Source: CAYLZW01 sp964388085
GTDB taxonomy: Bacteria; Myxococcota; UBA727; CAYLZW01
DNA: 31,635 bases
Direction of reading: 5' to 3'
Assembly: GCA_964388085.1 (NCBI GenBank)
Contig: CAYLZW010000036.1
Coordinates: 1-31,635 of the forward strand
A model generated the notes under the pieces. That model was not told where the DNA came from. It worked only from the letters and a program-made list of their open reading frames with translations, and did no database searches. Below, one piece after another: positions 15,764 to 24,102 of the stretch. Position numbers and translations under genes: made by a program. Numbering within the stretch: the stretch's first letter is position 1; each line of letters opens with the position of its first letter.

Positions 15764-17028
15764 CCGCGCGCCTCGCGGATCATCTCCTCGAAGCGGTCGC
15801 ACGCCGTCTGCACCTGGGCCAGCGACGGACCGTAAGAGAAGCGCAGGTAGCTCGAGAAGCGCGACGCGCGTGCCTGCCGGCGCTTGCCGGGGTTGATGTC
15901 GAAGAACTCGCCGGGGACCGTCACCACTTTGCGCTCGAGCGCCTGGCGGAAGAAGTGCATGCCGTCCGAGAGCGACTCGGGCAGCGCCTCGACCGAGCCC
16001 CAGACATAGAAGCCGCCGTCGGGGACGACGTCGACGCGCACGCCGAGCGCGCGCAGGCGCTCGACGAGCAGGTTGCGCTTCGGCAAGAAAGCCTGCCGAA
16101 TGGCGTTCGTCTCGGCGTCGATGACGTCGTCGCTCAATAGCTTCACCGCGGCCTGCTGCGCCGGGCGGGAGCCGCCGCCGTCGAGGAAGGAGCCGGCCGA
16201 GGCCACCGCCTCGATGACCGCGCGCGGGCCCACCGTCCACGACACGCGCAGGCCGGGGTAGCGCCAATTCTTCGTCAGCCCGTCGAACAGGATGACGGGG
16301 TCCTTGTCGACGTCGTCGACGAACTCGGCGGCGGACACGATGGGCACGGTGCGCCCGTCGGGCTTCTTCCAGATGTAGTGGCTGTAGAACTCGTCGATGA
16401 GCAGCGCGCAGTCGAGCGAGCGCGCGGTGGCGACCCAGGCGGCGAGCTCGGAGCCGGCCAGCGTCTTGCCAGTCGGGTTACACGGGTTCGACAAGAGGAG
16501 CGCGGACAGGCCGCGGCCGAGCACTTCGGCGCGCAGCTGCTCGACGCTGAAGCGATATTCCTCGTCGCCGTGCAGCAGGATTGGGATGGGGTTGAAGAGC
16601 CGGAAGACGCCGAGCAGCTCTTCGTAGGCCGTGTAGTCGGGCAGGAAGTGGCCGAGGTTCACCTCGCCGAGGGCGACGGCCGCGCGCGCGAGGGCCAGGC
16701 GTCCACCGCCGCAGATGGCGACGTTCTCGGCCGTGTACTGGCTCTTCATGCCGCGCCGGAAGCGGCGGTTGTACGACTCGGCGACGGCCGCGCGCAGCTC
16801 GTACAGGCCGGCCACGGGCGCGTAGTCGTAGGCGTCACCGGGGATCTCGAGCGACGAGAGCCGCGGCGGACCGCCGGCCAGGGGGCCGGTCTCGGGTTGC
16901 CCCTGGCCGAGGTTCACCCAGGAGTCGTCGCCCGGGGTGTAGCCCGCGCGCTCGGCCTCGCTGGTGACGAAGATGACGCCGGTCTTCGGCACGGCGCGGA
17001 AGGCGACGGCGTCGAGAGGGGACCGCAT
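15760..17028 (-). CDS. PLP-dependent class I/II aminotransferase
   Basis: A 422-residue fold-type I PLP enzyme. Visible motifs are GQGQPETGP near the start, the Tyr-containing DYAPVAGLYELRAAV, the GGGR segment at the cofactor phosphate site, LLSNPCNPTGKTL (Asn at 181 onward), IDEFYSHYIW (D212, pyridine nitrogen contact), and FDGLTKNWRYPGLRVSW, whose K253 is the predicted Schiff-base lysine. The final arginine region RFSSYLRFSYG likely binds the substrate carboxylate. Substrate is not resolved; aromatic, alanine or LL-DAP-type activities are possible. I chose ATG 17028, which has AAGGA eight bases upstream, over the longer in-frame start at 17118. It is divergent from the LppC-like lipoprotein. 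Confidence 0.9.
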   Translation of the reverse strand: MRSPLDAVAFRAVPKTGVIFVTSEAERAGYTPGDDSWVNLGQGQPETGPLAGGPPRLSSLEIPGDAYDYAPVAGLYELRAAVAESYNRRFRRGMKSQYTAENVAICGGGRLALARAAVALGEVNLGHFLPDYTAYEELLGVFRLFNPIPILLHGDEEYRFSVEQLRAEVLGRGLSALLLSNPCNPTGKTLAGSELAAWVATARSLDCALLIDEFYSHYIWKKPDGRTVPIVSAAEFVDDVDKDPVILFDGLTKNWRYPGLRVSWTVGPRAVIEAVASAGSFLDGGGSRPAQQAAVKLLSDDVIDAETNAIRQAFLPKRNLLVERLRALGVRVDVVPDGGFYVWGSVEALPESLSDGMHFFRQALERKVVTVPGEFFDINPGKRRQARASRFSSYLRFSYGPSLAQVQTACDRFEEMIREARG

Positions 17029-17052
17029 CGGGAAGGTCCTTTCCGCCTGGAG

Positions 17053-17079
17053 CGTTCGCACGAGGCGTTGGCACGAGGC
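17053..17079. promoter_or_regulatory. 13-bp tandem repeat in the 71-base divergent gap
   Basis: CGTTCGCACGAGG (17053-17065) is followed directly by CGTTGGCACGAGG (17066-17078), one mismatch apart. It lies between the divergent aminotransferase and LppC-like genes and could be a binding site for a regulator. The short gap and repeat number of two keep confidence low. Confidence 0.3.
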
Positions 17080-17099
17080 AACGCGCGGGAGTTTGTTGT

Positions 17100-19382
17100 A
17101 TGACGTGGCGCACGGCAAGGAAGTCGCTGCAAGAGAGGTCGTCGTCGAAGATGTCGCGCGTGATGTTCGCTGCCCCGCTGCTCCTCGCGTGCGCGCTCGC
17201 GTGCACGACCACCTCTCGCCAGGCGAAGAGCGATCGCGTCGTCGTCATCGACGGCCGTGAGGTGCCGGTCGAGGCGCTCGCGAAGGAGCGCTATCAGGAC
17301 GCGCTCGCGCTCCGCGAGGAGGGCAACCTCACCGCCGCGAGGGCGGAGCTCGAGGGCATCCGCAAGGAGCTGGCCGACGCCTCCTCGGCCGATCTCGCCA
17401 CGGTCGCGCTGGCGCAGATCCACCTCGACGAGAAGCAGCCGCAGAAGGCGCAGCGCCTGCTCGAGTCCCTGCTGCTCGAGGATCCGACCTCCCCCGCCGC
17501 CGACCAGGCGCGCTACCTGCTCGCGCTCGCGCAGCTCGCCCAGGGGGACAGCGCGGCCGCCGCGCCGACGCTGCGAAACCTCGTCGACAAGATGCCGACC
17601 CCCGGGGAGAAGCGCGAGGCGGCGCTGCAGCTCGCGGAGCAGTTGCATCAGCAAGGCCAGGGCGGCGAGGCCGCGCGGTACCTGAGCCGGGCCATGGACC
17701 TCACCGAGGCGCCCGGCGAGAAGCAGGAGCTCGAGGAGCGCCTGGTAGCGCTCGTGGACTCGCGCGTGTCCTTTCGCGATGTGCGCCGCTTGAAGGAGAC
17801 CGAGGCGAAGCCCGGCACCCCGCTCGACGAGGTGCTCACCATGAAGCTCGCGCGCGTGCACCTGCACCTGCGCGACTACGTGTCCGCCTCCGAGGCCGCC
17901 TCCGCCTATCTGCAGCGCTACCCGCGCGGCCGCTTCGCCAAGGACGCGCGCGCCCTCGTCGACCAGCTGGCCGCCCGCGTGGAGGTCGAGCCCCGCACGA
18001 TCGGCGTCGTGGTGCCGTTGTCGGGTCCCTACGCGGTCTATGGGCAGCGCGTCTTGACCGCGGTGAAGCTCGGCCTCGGCCTGCCCGTGACGCGCGCGGA
18101 CTACTTCAGCAAGGTCGAGCAAGAGGCGCCGGCCGAGGACGTCGTCGTCGATCCGAGCGACCCGAGCTACCGCCCGCCCGCCGCGGAGAAGTCCATCGAC
18201 AAGGACCTCAGCGTGTTCCTCGCGCCGAGCGGCTCGAAGGCCGGCAAGATCCGCCTCGTCGTGCGCGACTCCAAGAACGACGTGCTGCGCGCGCAGCAGC
18301 TCATGCAGGAGCTCGTCGAGGAGCACCACGCCATCGCCGTCATCGGCGACATCCTGCTCGACACCTCGCTGCCCGTAGCCCTCAAGGCCGAGGAGTACGG
18401 CGTGCCGACGGTGTCGCTGTCGCGGCGCGAGGGGCTGCCGCAGCTCGGCCCCTGGGTCTTCCGCATGTCGTTCACGGCGCAGAAGCAGGCGGAGGCGCTC
18501 GTCTCGCTGGCCATGGACACCATGGGTCACCGCCGCTTCGCCGTGCTCTACCCGCGGCACAGCTACGGCCTCGAGCTCATGAACGCCTTCTGGGACGAGG
18601 TCGAGAAGCGCCAGGGCGAGATCACCGCCATCGAGTCCTACGGGCACGATCAGACCACGTTCACCGTCGAGGCCAAGAGCCTGGTGGGCCGGCTGCACCT
18701 CGAGGCGCGCGGCGAGTACGCGCAGTGCCGCGCGGAGGCGAACCAGGTCCAAGACCCCTACCGCAAGAAGAAGGCGCTCGAGCGCTGCCGTGACGTCGTC
18801 ACGCCGCTCATCGACTTCGACGCGCTCTTCATCCCCGACGACTACCGCACGGTCAGCTACATCGTGCCCGCGCTCGCCGCCGAGGACATGCTGCTCACCA
18901 CGGACCGCTTCGCCATGGCCGCCTACGAGAAGACGACCAAGGTGCGGCGCGTGCGTCCCATCCAGCTGCTCGGCGGCAATATGTGGAACAACGACGAGCT
19001 GGCCGAGCGCCTGTCGCGCCAGATCGACGGCACCGTCGTCGTGGACGGCTTCGATCCGAACGATCAGAGCGAGAAGGTGCAGCAGTTCGTGAAGGCCTTC
19101 GCCGGCGTGCACCGCTCCGAGCCCGGGCTCATGGAGGCCTACGCCTTCGACACCGGGCACCTCATCGGCGCCATCCTCGAGGGCAACGGCGGACCGGCGC
19201 CGAAGACGCGCGCCGAGATGCGCGAGCGCCTCGCGGGCGCCAAGGACTTCCCCGGCGTCACGGGGCTCGTGCGCTTCAACGAGATCGGTGACAGCGCGAC
19301 GCCGCCGCACTTCTTCGAGTTTCAGCGCGACCGCATCGAGCCGGCGAAGCGAGAGGACTTCGCGCGCGAGGGCGACGGGTGA
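17100..19382 (+). CDS. TPR plus periplasmic-binding-fold lipoprotein (LppC/LpoA-like)
   Basis: A 760-residue predicted outer-membrane or periplasmic lipoprotein. The lipobox cysteine is C31 or C35 (LLLACALAC). Residues 55-290 form TPR-like helical repeats with the typical A-x-L-E-x2 and Y-P-R-G-x-F-A-x-D-A signatures. From about 298 (TIGVVVPLSGPYAVYGQRVLTAV) to 720 a type-I periplasmic-binding fold (LivJ-like) is visible. This order matches LpoA/LppC, the outer-membrane activator of peptidoglycan synthase PBP1A, but an unrelated ligand sensor is possible. Two starts are plausible: ATG 17100 with GGGAG eight bases upstream, or ATG 17151 with AGAGAGG twelve bases upstream. I used 17100. The stop overlaps the next start (GTGA). 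Confidence 0.8.
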   Translation: MTWRTARKSLQERSSSKMSRVMFAAPLLLACALACTTTSRQAKSDRVVVIDGREVPVEALAKERYQDALALREEGNLTAARAELEGIRKELADASSADLATVALAQIHLDEKQPQKAQRLLESLLLEDPTSPAADQARYLLALAQLAQGDSAAAAPTLRNLVDKMPTPGEKREAALQLAEQLHQQGQGGEAARYLSRAMDLTEAPGEKQELEERLVALVDSRVSFRDVRRLKETEAKPGTPLDEVLTMKLARVHLHLRDYVSASEAASAYLQRYPRGRFAKDARALVDQLAARVEVEPRTIGVVVPLSGPYAVYGQRVLTAVKLGLGLPVTRADYFSKVEQEAPAEDVVVDPSDPSYRPPAAEKSIDKDLSVFLAPSGSKAGKIRLVVRDSKNDVLRAQQLMQELVEEHHAIAVIGDILLDTSLPVALKAEEYGVPTVSLSRREGLPQLGPWVFRMSFTAQKQAEALVSLAMDTMGHRRFAVLYPRHSYGLELMNAFWDEVEKRQGEITAIESYGHDQTTFTVEAKSLVGRLHLEARGEYAQCRAEANQVQDPYRKKKALERCRDVVTPLIDFDALFIPDDYRTVSYIVPALAAEDMLLTTDRFAMAAYEKTTKVRRVRPIQLLGGNMWNNDELAERLSRQIDGTVVVDGFDPNDQSEKVQQFVKAFAGVHRSEPGLMEAYAFDTGHLIGAILEGNGGPAPKTRAEMRERLAGAKDFPGVTGLVRFNEIGDSATPPHFFEFQRDRIEPAKREDFAREGDG

Positions 19383-19948
19383 TCATCCACTGCCCGTCCT
19401 GCCGAGCGCTCGCGGAGGCCGAGCGCGCCGTCGTCGACGAGGCGGGCGCCCGCGCGGGCGTCGTGTGCTCGGCATGCAAGGCCGTGGCCTGGCTGACGCT
19501 TCGCACCGAGGCGGGCGCGCCGCCGAGGGCGAGCGGCACCAGGATCGATCCGCTGCTCGAAGAGGCGCTCGCGTTGCCGGCCGAGGACGAGGCGTCGGCG
19601 CCGCTCCTCGAGGACCTGCGCGCGCTCGCCGGGCGCTGGGCGGACTTCGACGCCCACAAGGCGCTCATCCAGCGGGCGCAGGCGGTCGGCGCCATGCCGG
19701 CGCTCGGCGTGCGCTATCGTAGGGTGCTGGAAGCGCTGCCCGGCGATGAGGTCGCACAGCGCGCGCGGCAGGAGATCCTCAACGTTGCCACGGCGAGCCT
19801 CAACACGATGGCCGGCGGCCGCTCCCTCGAGGACGGCGTCGCCGTCACGGAGCAGAGACGGAAGCAGGCGGCCCTCGCGATCCTCGTCGTGGTGCTGCTC
19901 GCGCTGCTCGCCTGGGCGTCTTCGGACCTCACCCTGCAGGGTCTTTAG
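19379..19948 (+). CDS. Zinc-ribbon, tail-anchored membrane protein
   Basis: A 189-residue protein. It opens with a zinc ribbon (C5-P-S-C8 and C30-S-A-C33), continues with a helical acidic middle (55-150), and ends with one hydrophobic helix (about 164-181) near the C terminus, suggesting the ribbon faces the cytoplasm. It starts with GTG at 19379 overlapping the lipoprotein stop (GTGA), so the two are probably translated together. The architecture (zinc ribbon, linker, single helix) occurs often in myxobacterial genomes, but function is not known. It sits just before two T3SS stator-like genes. Confidence 0.7.
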   Translation: MIIHCPSCRALAEAERAVVDEAGARAGVVCSACKAVAWLTLRTEAGAPPRASGTRIDPLLEEALALPAEDEASAPLLEDLRALAGRWADFDAHKALIQRAQAVGAMPALGVRYRRVLEALPGDEVAQRARQEILNVATASLNTMAGGRSLEDGVAVTEQRRKQAALAILVVVLLALLAWASSDLTLQGL

Positions 19949-19978
19949 CGTGCTCGGAACGACGACGGCGGCGAGCGC

Positions 19979-20575
19979 ATGGCCAACGTGATCAAGGGCA
20001 GCGGCCCGGAAGAGGACGACGCGGCCCCCGACATGGAGCCCGAGATGCAGGCGCGCGTCGACGCCACGCTGGCCGAGGCCGAGCGCTTCGAGGCGAAGCT
20101 GCTCGAAGAGGCCCGCAGCGCGGTCAGCGAGATGTGCCGCGCGTCGGCGGCCGCCGGCCAGCAAGAGGGCTTCTCCGAGGCCGAGCATCTGCGCGAGCAG
20201 ATCGCCGCCATGGAGCAGCGCATGCTGAAGGAGGTCGAGGGCGAGGTGGTGCGCGCCTCCTTGCGCATCGCCAGCGAGCTGCTCGAGGCCGAGCTCGGCG
20301 CGCGCGAGGACGCCATCGTCAACGTGGTGTGCACGGCGCTCGTGTCCTCGCGCGACGCGCGGGATGTGTTCTTGCGCGTGAACCCCATGGACGCCGACAC
20401 GCTGCGCAAGCACAAGCAGCGCCTCATCGACGCCCTCGGTCGCGCCCGCGACGTCGACGTGCGCGAGGACCGCAACGTGAAGCCGGGCGGCGTGCTCATC
20501 CAGACCGAGTCGGGCGTCATCGACGCGCAGCTCGAGACCCAGCTCGAAGAGATCGCCCGCGTGCTCGGGGCGTAA
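19979..20575 (+). CDS. sctL: SctL/FliH-like T3SS stator protein (first copy)
   Basis: A 198-residue cytoplasmic protein. SctL/FliH links the export ATPase SctN to the rest of the machine and controls it. The N-terminal half (about 20-90) is a long charged helix; the C-terminal half holds the conserved beta module: LRVNPMDADTLRKHKQRL..., DVDVREDRNVKPGGVLIQTESGVIDAQLETQLEEIARVL. The PGGxxIxTExGxIDAxLExQL ending is diagnostic of the HrpE/YscL/FliH family. It begins MANVIKGSG, similar to the MARVIKAGG start of the next gene, suggesting common descent or a shared docking peptide. Only a poor ribosome site is seen. No sctN lies in the window. Confidence 0.85.
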   Translation: MANVIKGSGPEEDDAAPDMEPEMQARVDATLAEAERFEAKLLEEARSAVSEMCRASAAAGQQEGFSEAEHLREQIAAMEQRMLKEVEGEVVRASLRIASELLEAELGAREDAIVNVVCTALVSSRDARDVFLRVNPMDADTLRKHKQRLIDALGRARDVDVREDRNVKPGGVLIQTESGVIDAQLETQLEEIARVLGA

Positions 20576-20592
20576 GGTAGGCGTAGGAGCGT

Positions 20593-21711
20593 ATGGCGCG
20601 CGTCATCAAGGCCGGCGGTGGAAGCGCGGCGCCCCCGCGGCGCCCGGCGGCGAGGCTCGGCTCGCCGCCGCCGCACAAGCGCCAGGTCATCGAGAAGGAG
20701 GTCTACCGGGCGCAGGTGCGCGCCGGGGAGATCCGCAAGCGGGCCGAAGAGGAGCGCGAGCGCCTGCTCGCCGAGGGCAAGCGCCAGGCCGCGCAGCTGC
20801 GCGAAGAGGCCCAGTCCGAGGGCGCCGCCGAGGCCTTCGCGGAGGCCGCCGCGGAGGCGCTCATCGCGTTTCGTCGTCGCGCGGAGCGCTACGGAGAGGC
20901 CGCCGACGACATCCGCTCGCTGGCCCTCGAGGTGGTGCGCAAGGTGCTCGGCCAGGCGCCCAAGCTGAGCGAGCGCGCCGTCTTCGCCATCATCGAGCAG
21001 GGCATGAACCGGCTGCGCGCCCGCCGCAAGCTGCGCGTGCAGCTCCCCGAGAGCCGCCTCATCGCGCTCAACCGCGAGCGTCCCTCCCTGGTGGCGGCCA
21101 TCAACAAAGAGCCCGACATCGTGCTCGAGACCGTGCTCGACGTCAGCGCCGGCTACTGCCGCGTGGTCACGGAGGTGGGCGGCGCCTTGTGCGCGGAGCA
21201 GACGGCGCTCGACACGCTGGCCGAGACGCTCAACGTCGACGAGCAGGCCGTGGCGCCGCCGCCGAAGAGCGCGCTCTCGCGCCTGGCCGAGGAGCGTGAC
21301 GAAGCGGACGCGCACGCGCACGCGCACGACGACGACGACGACGACGATGACGACGACGACGACGACGACCGCACGAACGCGCACCGCGCGGCGCCAGAGC
21401 GCGCTCCGGCCGCCGCGCCCCGTCGTGCGCCGCCGCGGCGTCCAGAGCCGCAGCGCCCGATCAACCGGCAGCGCGGCACCGGCGTCGGCCTCTCGGTGAC
21501 GGCGCCCGACATCGTCATGCCCGCGCTGCAGGACATCCAGGTGGTGGGGGCGCGCGTGCGGCCGCTCGGCGAAGAGCGTCACGATCCCGAGGCCACCATG
21601 ACGCTCGACGTCGAGGACCTGCGCGAGGAGCTGAACCAGCGGCGCGCCCACAGCGACGACGACGATGACGAGCTCGACCTCCACGTCGACGACTCCGTCC
21701 CTGAGCGCTGA
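20593..21711 (+). CDS. Second SctL/YscL-like protein with acidic C-terminal extension
   Basis: A 372-residue protein, far longer than normal SctL (about 200-220). Residues 30-90 form a charged coiled coil. Residues 110-220 carry the YscL-type module: SLALEVVRKVLGQAPKLSERAVFAIIEQGMNRLRARRKLRVQLPESRL, then DVSAGYCRVVTEVGGALCAEQTALDTLAETL. The extension (about 235-372) is disordered, with HAHAHAH, 14 aspartates encoded at 21328-21369, a Pro/Arg-rich part and a second acidic cluster near the end. The polar extension is unlike family members I know and may be a regulatory tail. It follows the first copy by 17 bases and its stop is one base from the uppS start, implying cotranscription. It may instead serve another complex. 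Confidence 0.75.
   Translation: MARVIKAGGGSAAPPRRPAARLGSPPPHKRQVIEKEVYRAQVRAGEIRKRAEEERERLLAEGKRQAAQLREEAQSEGAAEAFAEAAAEALIAFRRRAERYGEAADDIRSLALEVVRKVLGQAPKLSERAVFAIIEQGMNRLRARRKLRVQLPESRLIALNRERPSLVAAINKEPDIVLETVLDVSAGYCRVVTEVGGALCAEQTALDTLAETLNVDEQAVAPPPKSALSRLAEERDEADAHAHAHDDDDDDDDDDDDDDRTNAHRAAPERAPAAAPRRAPPRRPEPQRPINRQRGTGVGLSVTAPDIVMPALQDIQVVGARVRPLGEERHDPEATMTLDVEDLREELNQRRAHSDDDDDELDLHVDDSVPER
21328..21369 (+). repeat. GAC microsatellite encoding 14 aspartates
   Basis: Fourteen consecutive Asp codons (13 GAC, one GAT) inside the second SctL-like gene, preceded by alternating GCG-CAC (Ala-His) codons. Trinucleotide tracts of this kind are prone to slippage, so the length may vary among strains without breaking the frame. 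Confidence 0.85.
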
Positions 21712-21712
21712 T

Positions 21713-22495
21713 ATGCAAGAGCCCGTGCCGAACGATCCGAGCCCCGACGCCGCCGAGCTGCCGCGGCACGTGGCCATCATCATGGACGGCAACGGCCGCT
21801 TCGCCGAGGAGCGCGGCCAAAAGCGCCTCGAGGGGCACCGCGCGGGGGCGCGCTCGGTGCGCGAGATCACGACCTACGCGCGCGAGCTCGGCGTCCGCTA
21901 CCTGACGCTGTACGCGTTCTCGACCGAGAACTGGGCGCGCCCGGGGGACGAGGTCAGCGGCCTCATGGACCTGCTGCGCGAGTACCTGAGCGAAGAGAAG
22001 CAGACCCTGCTCGACAACGACATCGAGCTGCGCACCATCGGCGAGACGCAGAAGCTGCCGCTGCCGGTGCGCGTGCTGCTCGACGACGTCATGGGCGCCA
22101 CGCGCGGGCTCTCGGGCATGCGGCTGACCCTGGCGCTGTCCTACGGCTCGCGCGACGAGATCCTGCGCGCGGTCCGCTCGCTCGCGGTGGCGGTGGACCG
22201 GGGCGAGCTCGACCCCGACGAGATCGGCGCGGCGCAGCTCGAGCAGCGCCTGTTCACCCACGATCTGCCGGATCCGGACCTGCTCATCCGCACGAGCGGC
22301 GAGCAGCGCATCTCGAACTTCCTGCTCTGGCAGCTCGCCTACGCCGAGCTGTACTTCACCGACGTCTCCTGGCCCGCCTTCACGCGCGCATCCTTCGACG
22401 AGGCGCTGCTCGCGTACCGAAAGCGCCAGCGGCGCTTTGGTCTCACGGGTGCGCAAGTGTCGAAGGGCGCCGAAGATCGGGCTCGACTCGCTTAG
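21713..22495 (+). CDS. uppS: Undecaprenyl diphosphate synthase
   Basis: Cis-prenyltransferase making the C55 lipid carrier for peptidoglycan and other glycans. The 260 residues fit. Motifs: HVAIIMDGNGRFAEERGQKRLEGHRAGA (catalytic D25; N27, R29), LYAFSTENWARP, LALSYGSRDEI, and RTSGEQRISNFLLWQLAYAELYFTDVSWPAF. The family normally has Trp after NGR (NGRWA); here it is Phe (NGRFA), a conservative change next to the diphosphate site. The ATG at 21713 lies one base after the TGA of the SctL-like gene (TGATATG). cdsA follows, the usual uppS-cdsA neighbour order. Confidence 0.95.
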   Translation: MQEPVPNDPSPDAAELPRHVAIIMDGNGRFAEERGQKRLEGHRAGARSVREITTYARELGVRYLTLYAFSTENWARPGDEVSGLMDLLREYLSEEKQTLLDNDIELRTIGETQKLPLPVRVLLDDVMGATRGLSGMRLTLALSYGSRDEILRAVRSLAVAVDRGELDPDEIGAAQLEQRLFTHDLPDPDLLIRTSGEQRISNFLLWQLAYAELYFTDVSWPAFTRASFDEALLAYRKRQRRFGLTGAQVSKGAEDRARLA

Positions 22496-22527
22496 GTGCC
22501 CATGCAAAACCGGCGACGAGCACGTCG

Positions 22528-23367
22528 ATGAACCTCGTTTTGCGCGTCCTGAGCGCCCTTGTGCTGCTGCCGGTGGTGCTCGTCCTCGCGCACCTCGGCG
22601 GCTGGTACTTCTATGGCTTCCTCGTCGTAGCTTCGAGCCTCTGTCATTACGAGTACGCCGGCATCGTCACGCGCGATGACGCGCCCGCGCGCTTCTTCTT
22701 CGTCGTGGTGGCCACCGCCGTCACCGCCCTCGGCATGCTCGCGGACGGCGCCGCCGTGTTCCTGTGGGTGCACGCGGGCGCGATCCTCGTGGCGACGCTG
22801 TACACCCTGCGCACGGGCGATATGCACACCGTGTGGCCGCGCATGGCGACCCTCGCGTTCGGGCTCGTCTACATCTCGCTCGCCATCATCGGCATCTATC
22901 GCTTGCGGCTGTTCGGCGACGACCACGCCTATGTATGGGCCCAACCTACCTGGCTCTACATCGCGCTCATCCCGACCTGGTCGAACGACACCTTCGCGTA
23001 CTTCGCGGGCCGCGCCTTCGGGAAGCACAAGCTCTACGAGAAGGTCAGCCCCAAGAAGACCTGGGAGGGGTTCGCCGGCGGCGCCCTTGGCGGCGTGGCC
23101 ATGCTGTTCCTATTCCGTTACGTGTTCCCCCAGGCGTTCAGCTCCTTTGACGCCACGGACCTCCTGTTCATCGGCATCCCGGCGGCGTTCCTCGCGCCCG
23201 TCGGCGACCTCGCGGAGAGCCTCTTGAAGCGCACCTACGGCGTGAAGGACTCCGGCAACACCATCCCCGGTCACGGTGGCATGCTCGACCGCGTCGACGC
23301 CGTGTTCTTCGTCTGCCCTTGGGTGCTGCTCTACGCCGCCGTCATCCGTCCCGCCCTCTTCGGCTAG
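22528..23367 (+). CDS. cdsA: Phosphatidate cytidylyltransferase
   Basis: Makes CDP-diacylglycerol from phosphatidic acid and CTP in the inner membrane, the entry to phospholipid synthesis. The 279 residues contain about eight membrane helices. The family signature is visible at about 231-257: SLLKRTYGVKDSGNTIPGHG continuing to GMLDRVD, with the two key aspartates. SPKKTWEGFAGG (174-185) is a second conserved stretch. It follows uppS by 32 bases, a widespread arrangement. The next gene on the strand starts 19 bases after its stop. Confidence 0.95.
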   Translation: MNLVLRVLSALVLLPVVLVLAHLGGWYFYGFLVVASSLCHYEYAGIVTRDDAPARFFFVVVATAVTALGMLADGAAVFLWVHAGAILVATLYTLRTGDMHTVWPRMATLAFGLVYISLAIIGIYRLRLFGDDHAYVWAQPTWLYIALIPTWSNDTFAYFAGRAFGKHKLYEKVSPKKTWEGFAGGALGGVAMLFLFRYVFPQAFSSFDATDLLFIGIPAAFLAPVGDLAESLLKRTYGVKDSGNTIPGHGGMLDRVDAVFFVCPWVLLYAAVIRPALFG

Positions 23368-23386
23368 CGCGGGCTGCAGGATCACC

Positions 23387-24100
23387 ATGCTGCTCCCCGT
23401 CGTCACCGCCCTCACCTTCGCGTTGCCGGCTCAGCTCGGCGATGGCGCCCCCGTCCCGGACGAAGATCGCGCTCCGTCGCACGCGGACACACGCGGCGGC
23501 AACGAGTGCCCCGCGCTGTTCGGCGCCGCGCTCGACGTCGAGGAGCGACGGGCCTCGCGCGAGGCCCGCCTCGAAGACGTCTCCCGCTCCGAGGTGTTGC
23601 TCGACGTCGTCCACAGCGATCCCGCCTGGCAGACGCCGAAGCCCATGCGCGTCCACGGCTTCGACGTCCTCGGCGTCGAAGCGAGCCCCGACGGGGAGCC
23701 CTTCGCGCGGGTGCACCTCAGCGAGGCGTGGAGCGAGACCTGCCCCGCCGGTGACTATCTCGTCCGGCCCGACGACAGCCTCGGCAGCGAGGGCGCGGTG
23801 CTCGCCGTGCTCGACGAGGGCCTGCTCGCCGAGCACAAAGGGCAGCTCATCTTCCTGCCGACGAGCGGCACGCACCCGCCGCAGTTTCGCATGATCTGGC
23901 AGTCGCCCTTCGCGCTCAACATCACGCCCGGCTCGAACGCGTCCATCGGCGGCTCGAACGGCAGCGCGCCGAAGCGCAACACGGCGCGCGCGGCGTCGGC
24001 GAAGAACGACCGCTCGAAGCAGCAGCGCGCCAAGGCGCAAGCGAAGGCCGCGGCCGAGAACCGGCGCACGATGGCCCGTCCCGGCCGCCCCCGCGGCTAG
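23387..24100 (+). CDS. Exported basic-tailed protein, unknown function
   Basis: A 237-residue protein with a signal peptide (about 1-15, ending near ALPAQ). The middle domain (30-165) contains two cysteines (C41 and C123) and beta-rich sequence (VLLDVVHSDPAW..., FARVHLSEAWSETCPAGDYLVRP). The C-terminal 70 residues are strongly basic and low-complexity (Lys/Arg/Ala-rich, AKAQAKAAAENRRTMARPGR), as in proteins that contact nucleic acid or negatively charged envelope polymers. The family is not recognised. AGGA six bases before the ATG supports the start at 23387. A 7-bp hairpin two bases after the stop is probably a transcription end. Confidence 0.6.
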   Translation: MLLPVVTALTFALPAQLGDGAPVPDEDRAPSHADTRGGNECPALFGAALDVEERRASREARLEDVSRSEVLLDVVHSDPAWQTPKPMRVHGFDVLGVEASPDGEPFARVHLSEAWSETCPAGDYLVRPDDSLGSEGAVLAVLDEGLLAEHKGQLIFLPTSGTHPPQFRMIWQSPFALNITPGSNASIGGSNGSAPKRNTARAASAKNDRSKQQRAKAQAKAAAENRRTMARPGRPRG

Positions 24101-24102
24101 GC

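Noticed and set aside
16914..19310. A 798-codon minus-strand open frame across the LppC-like gene
   Set aside because: It is Arg/His/Asp/Ala-rich low-complexity protein lying opposite a clear coding gene; such frames arise from strong third-position GC bias.
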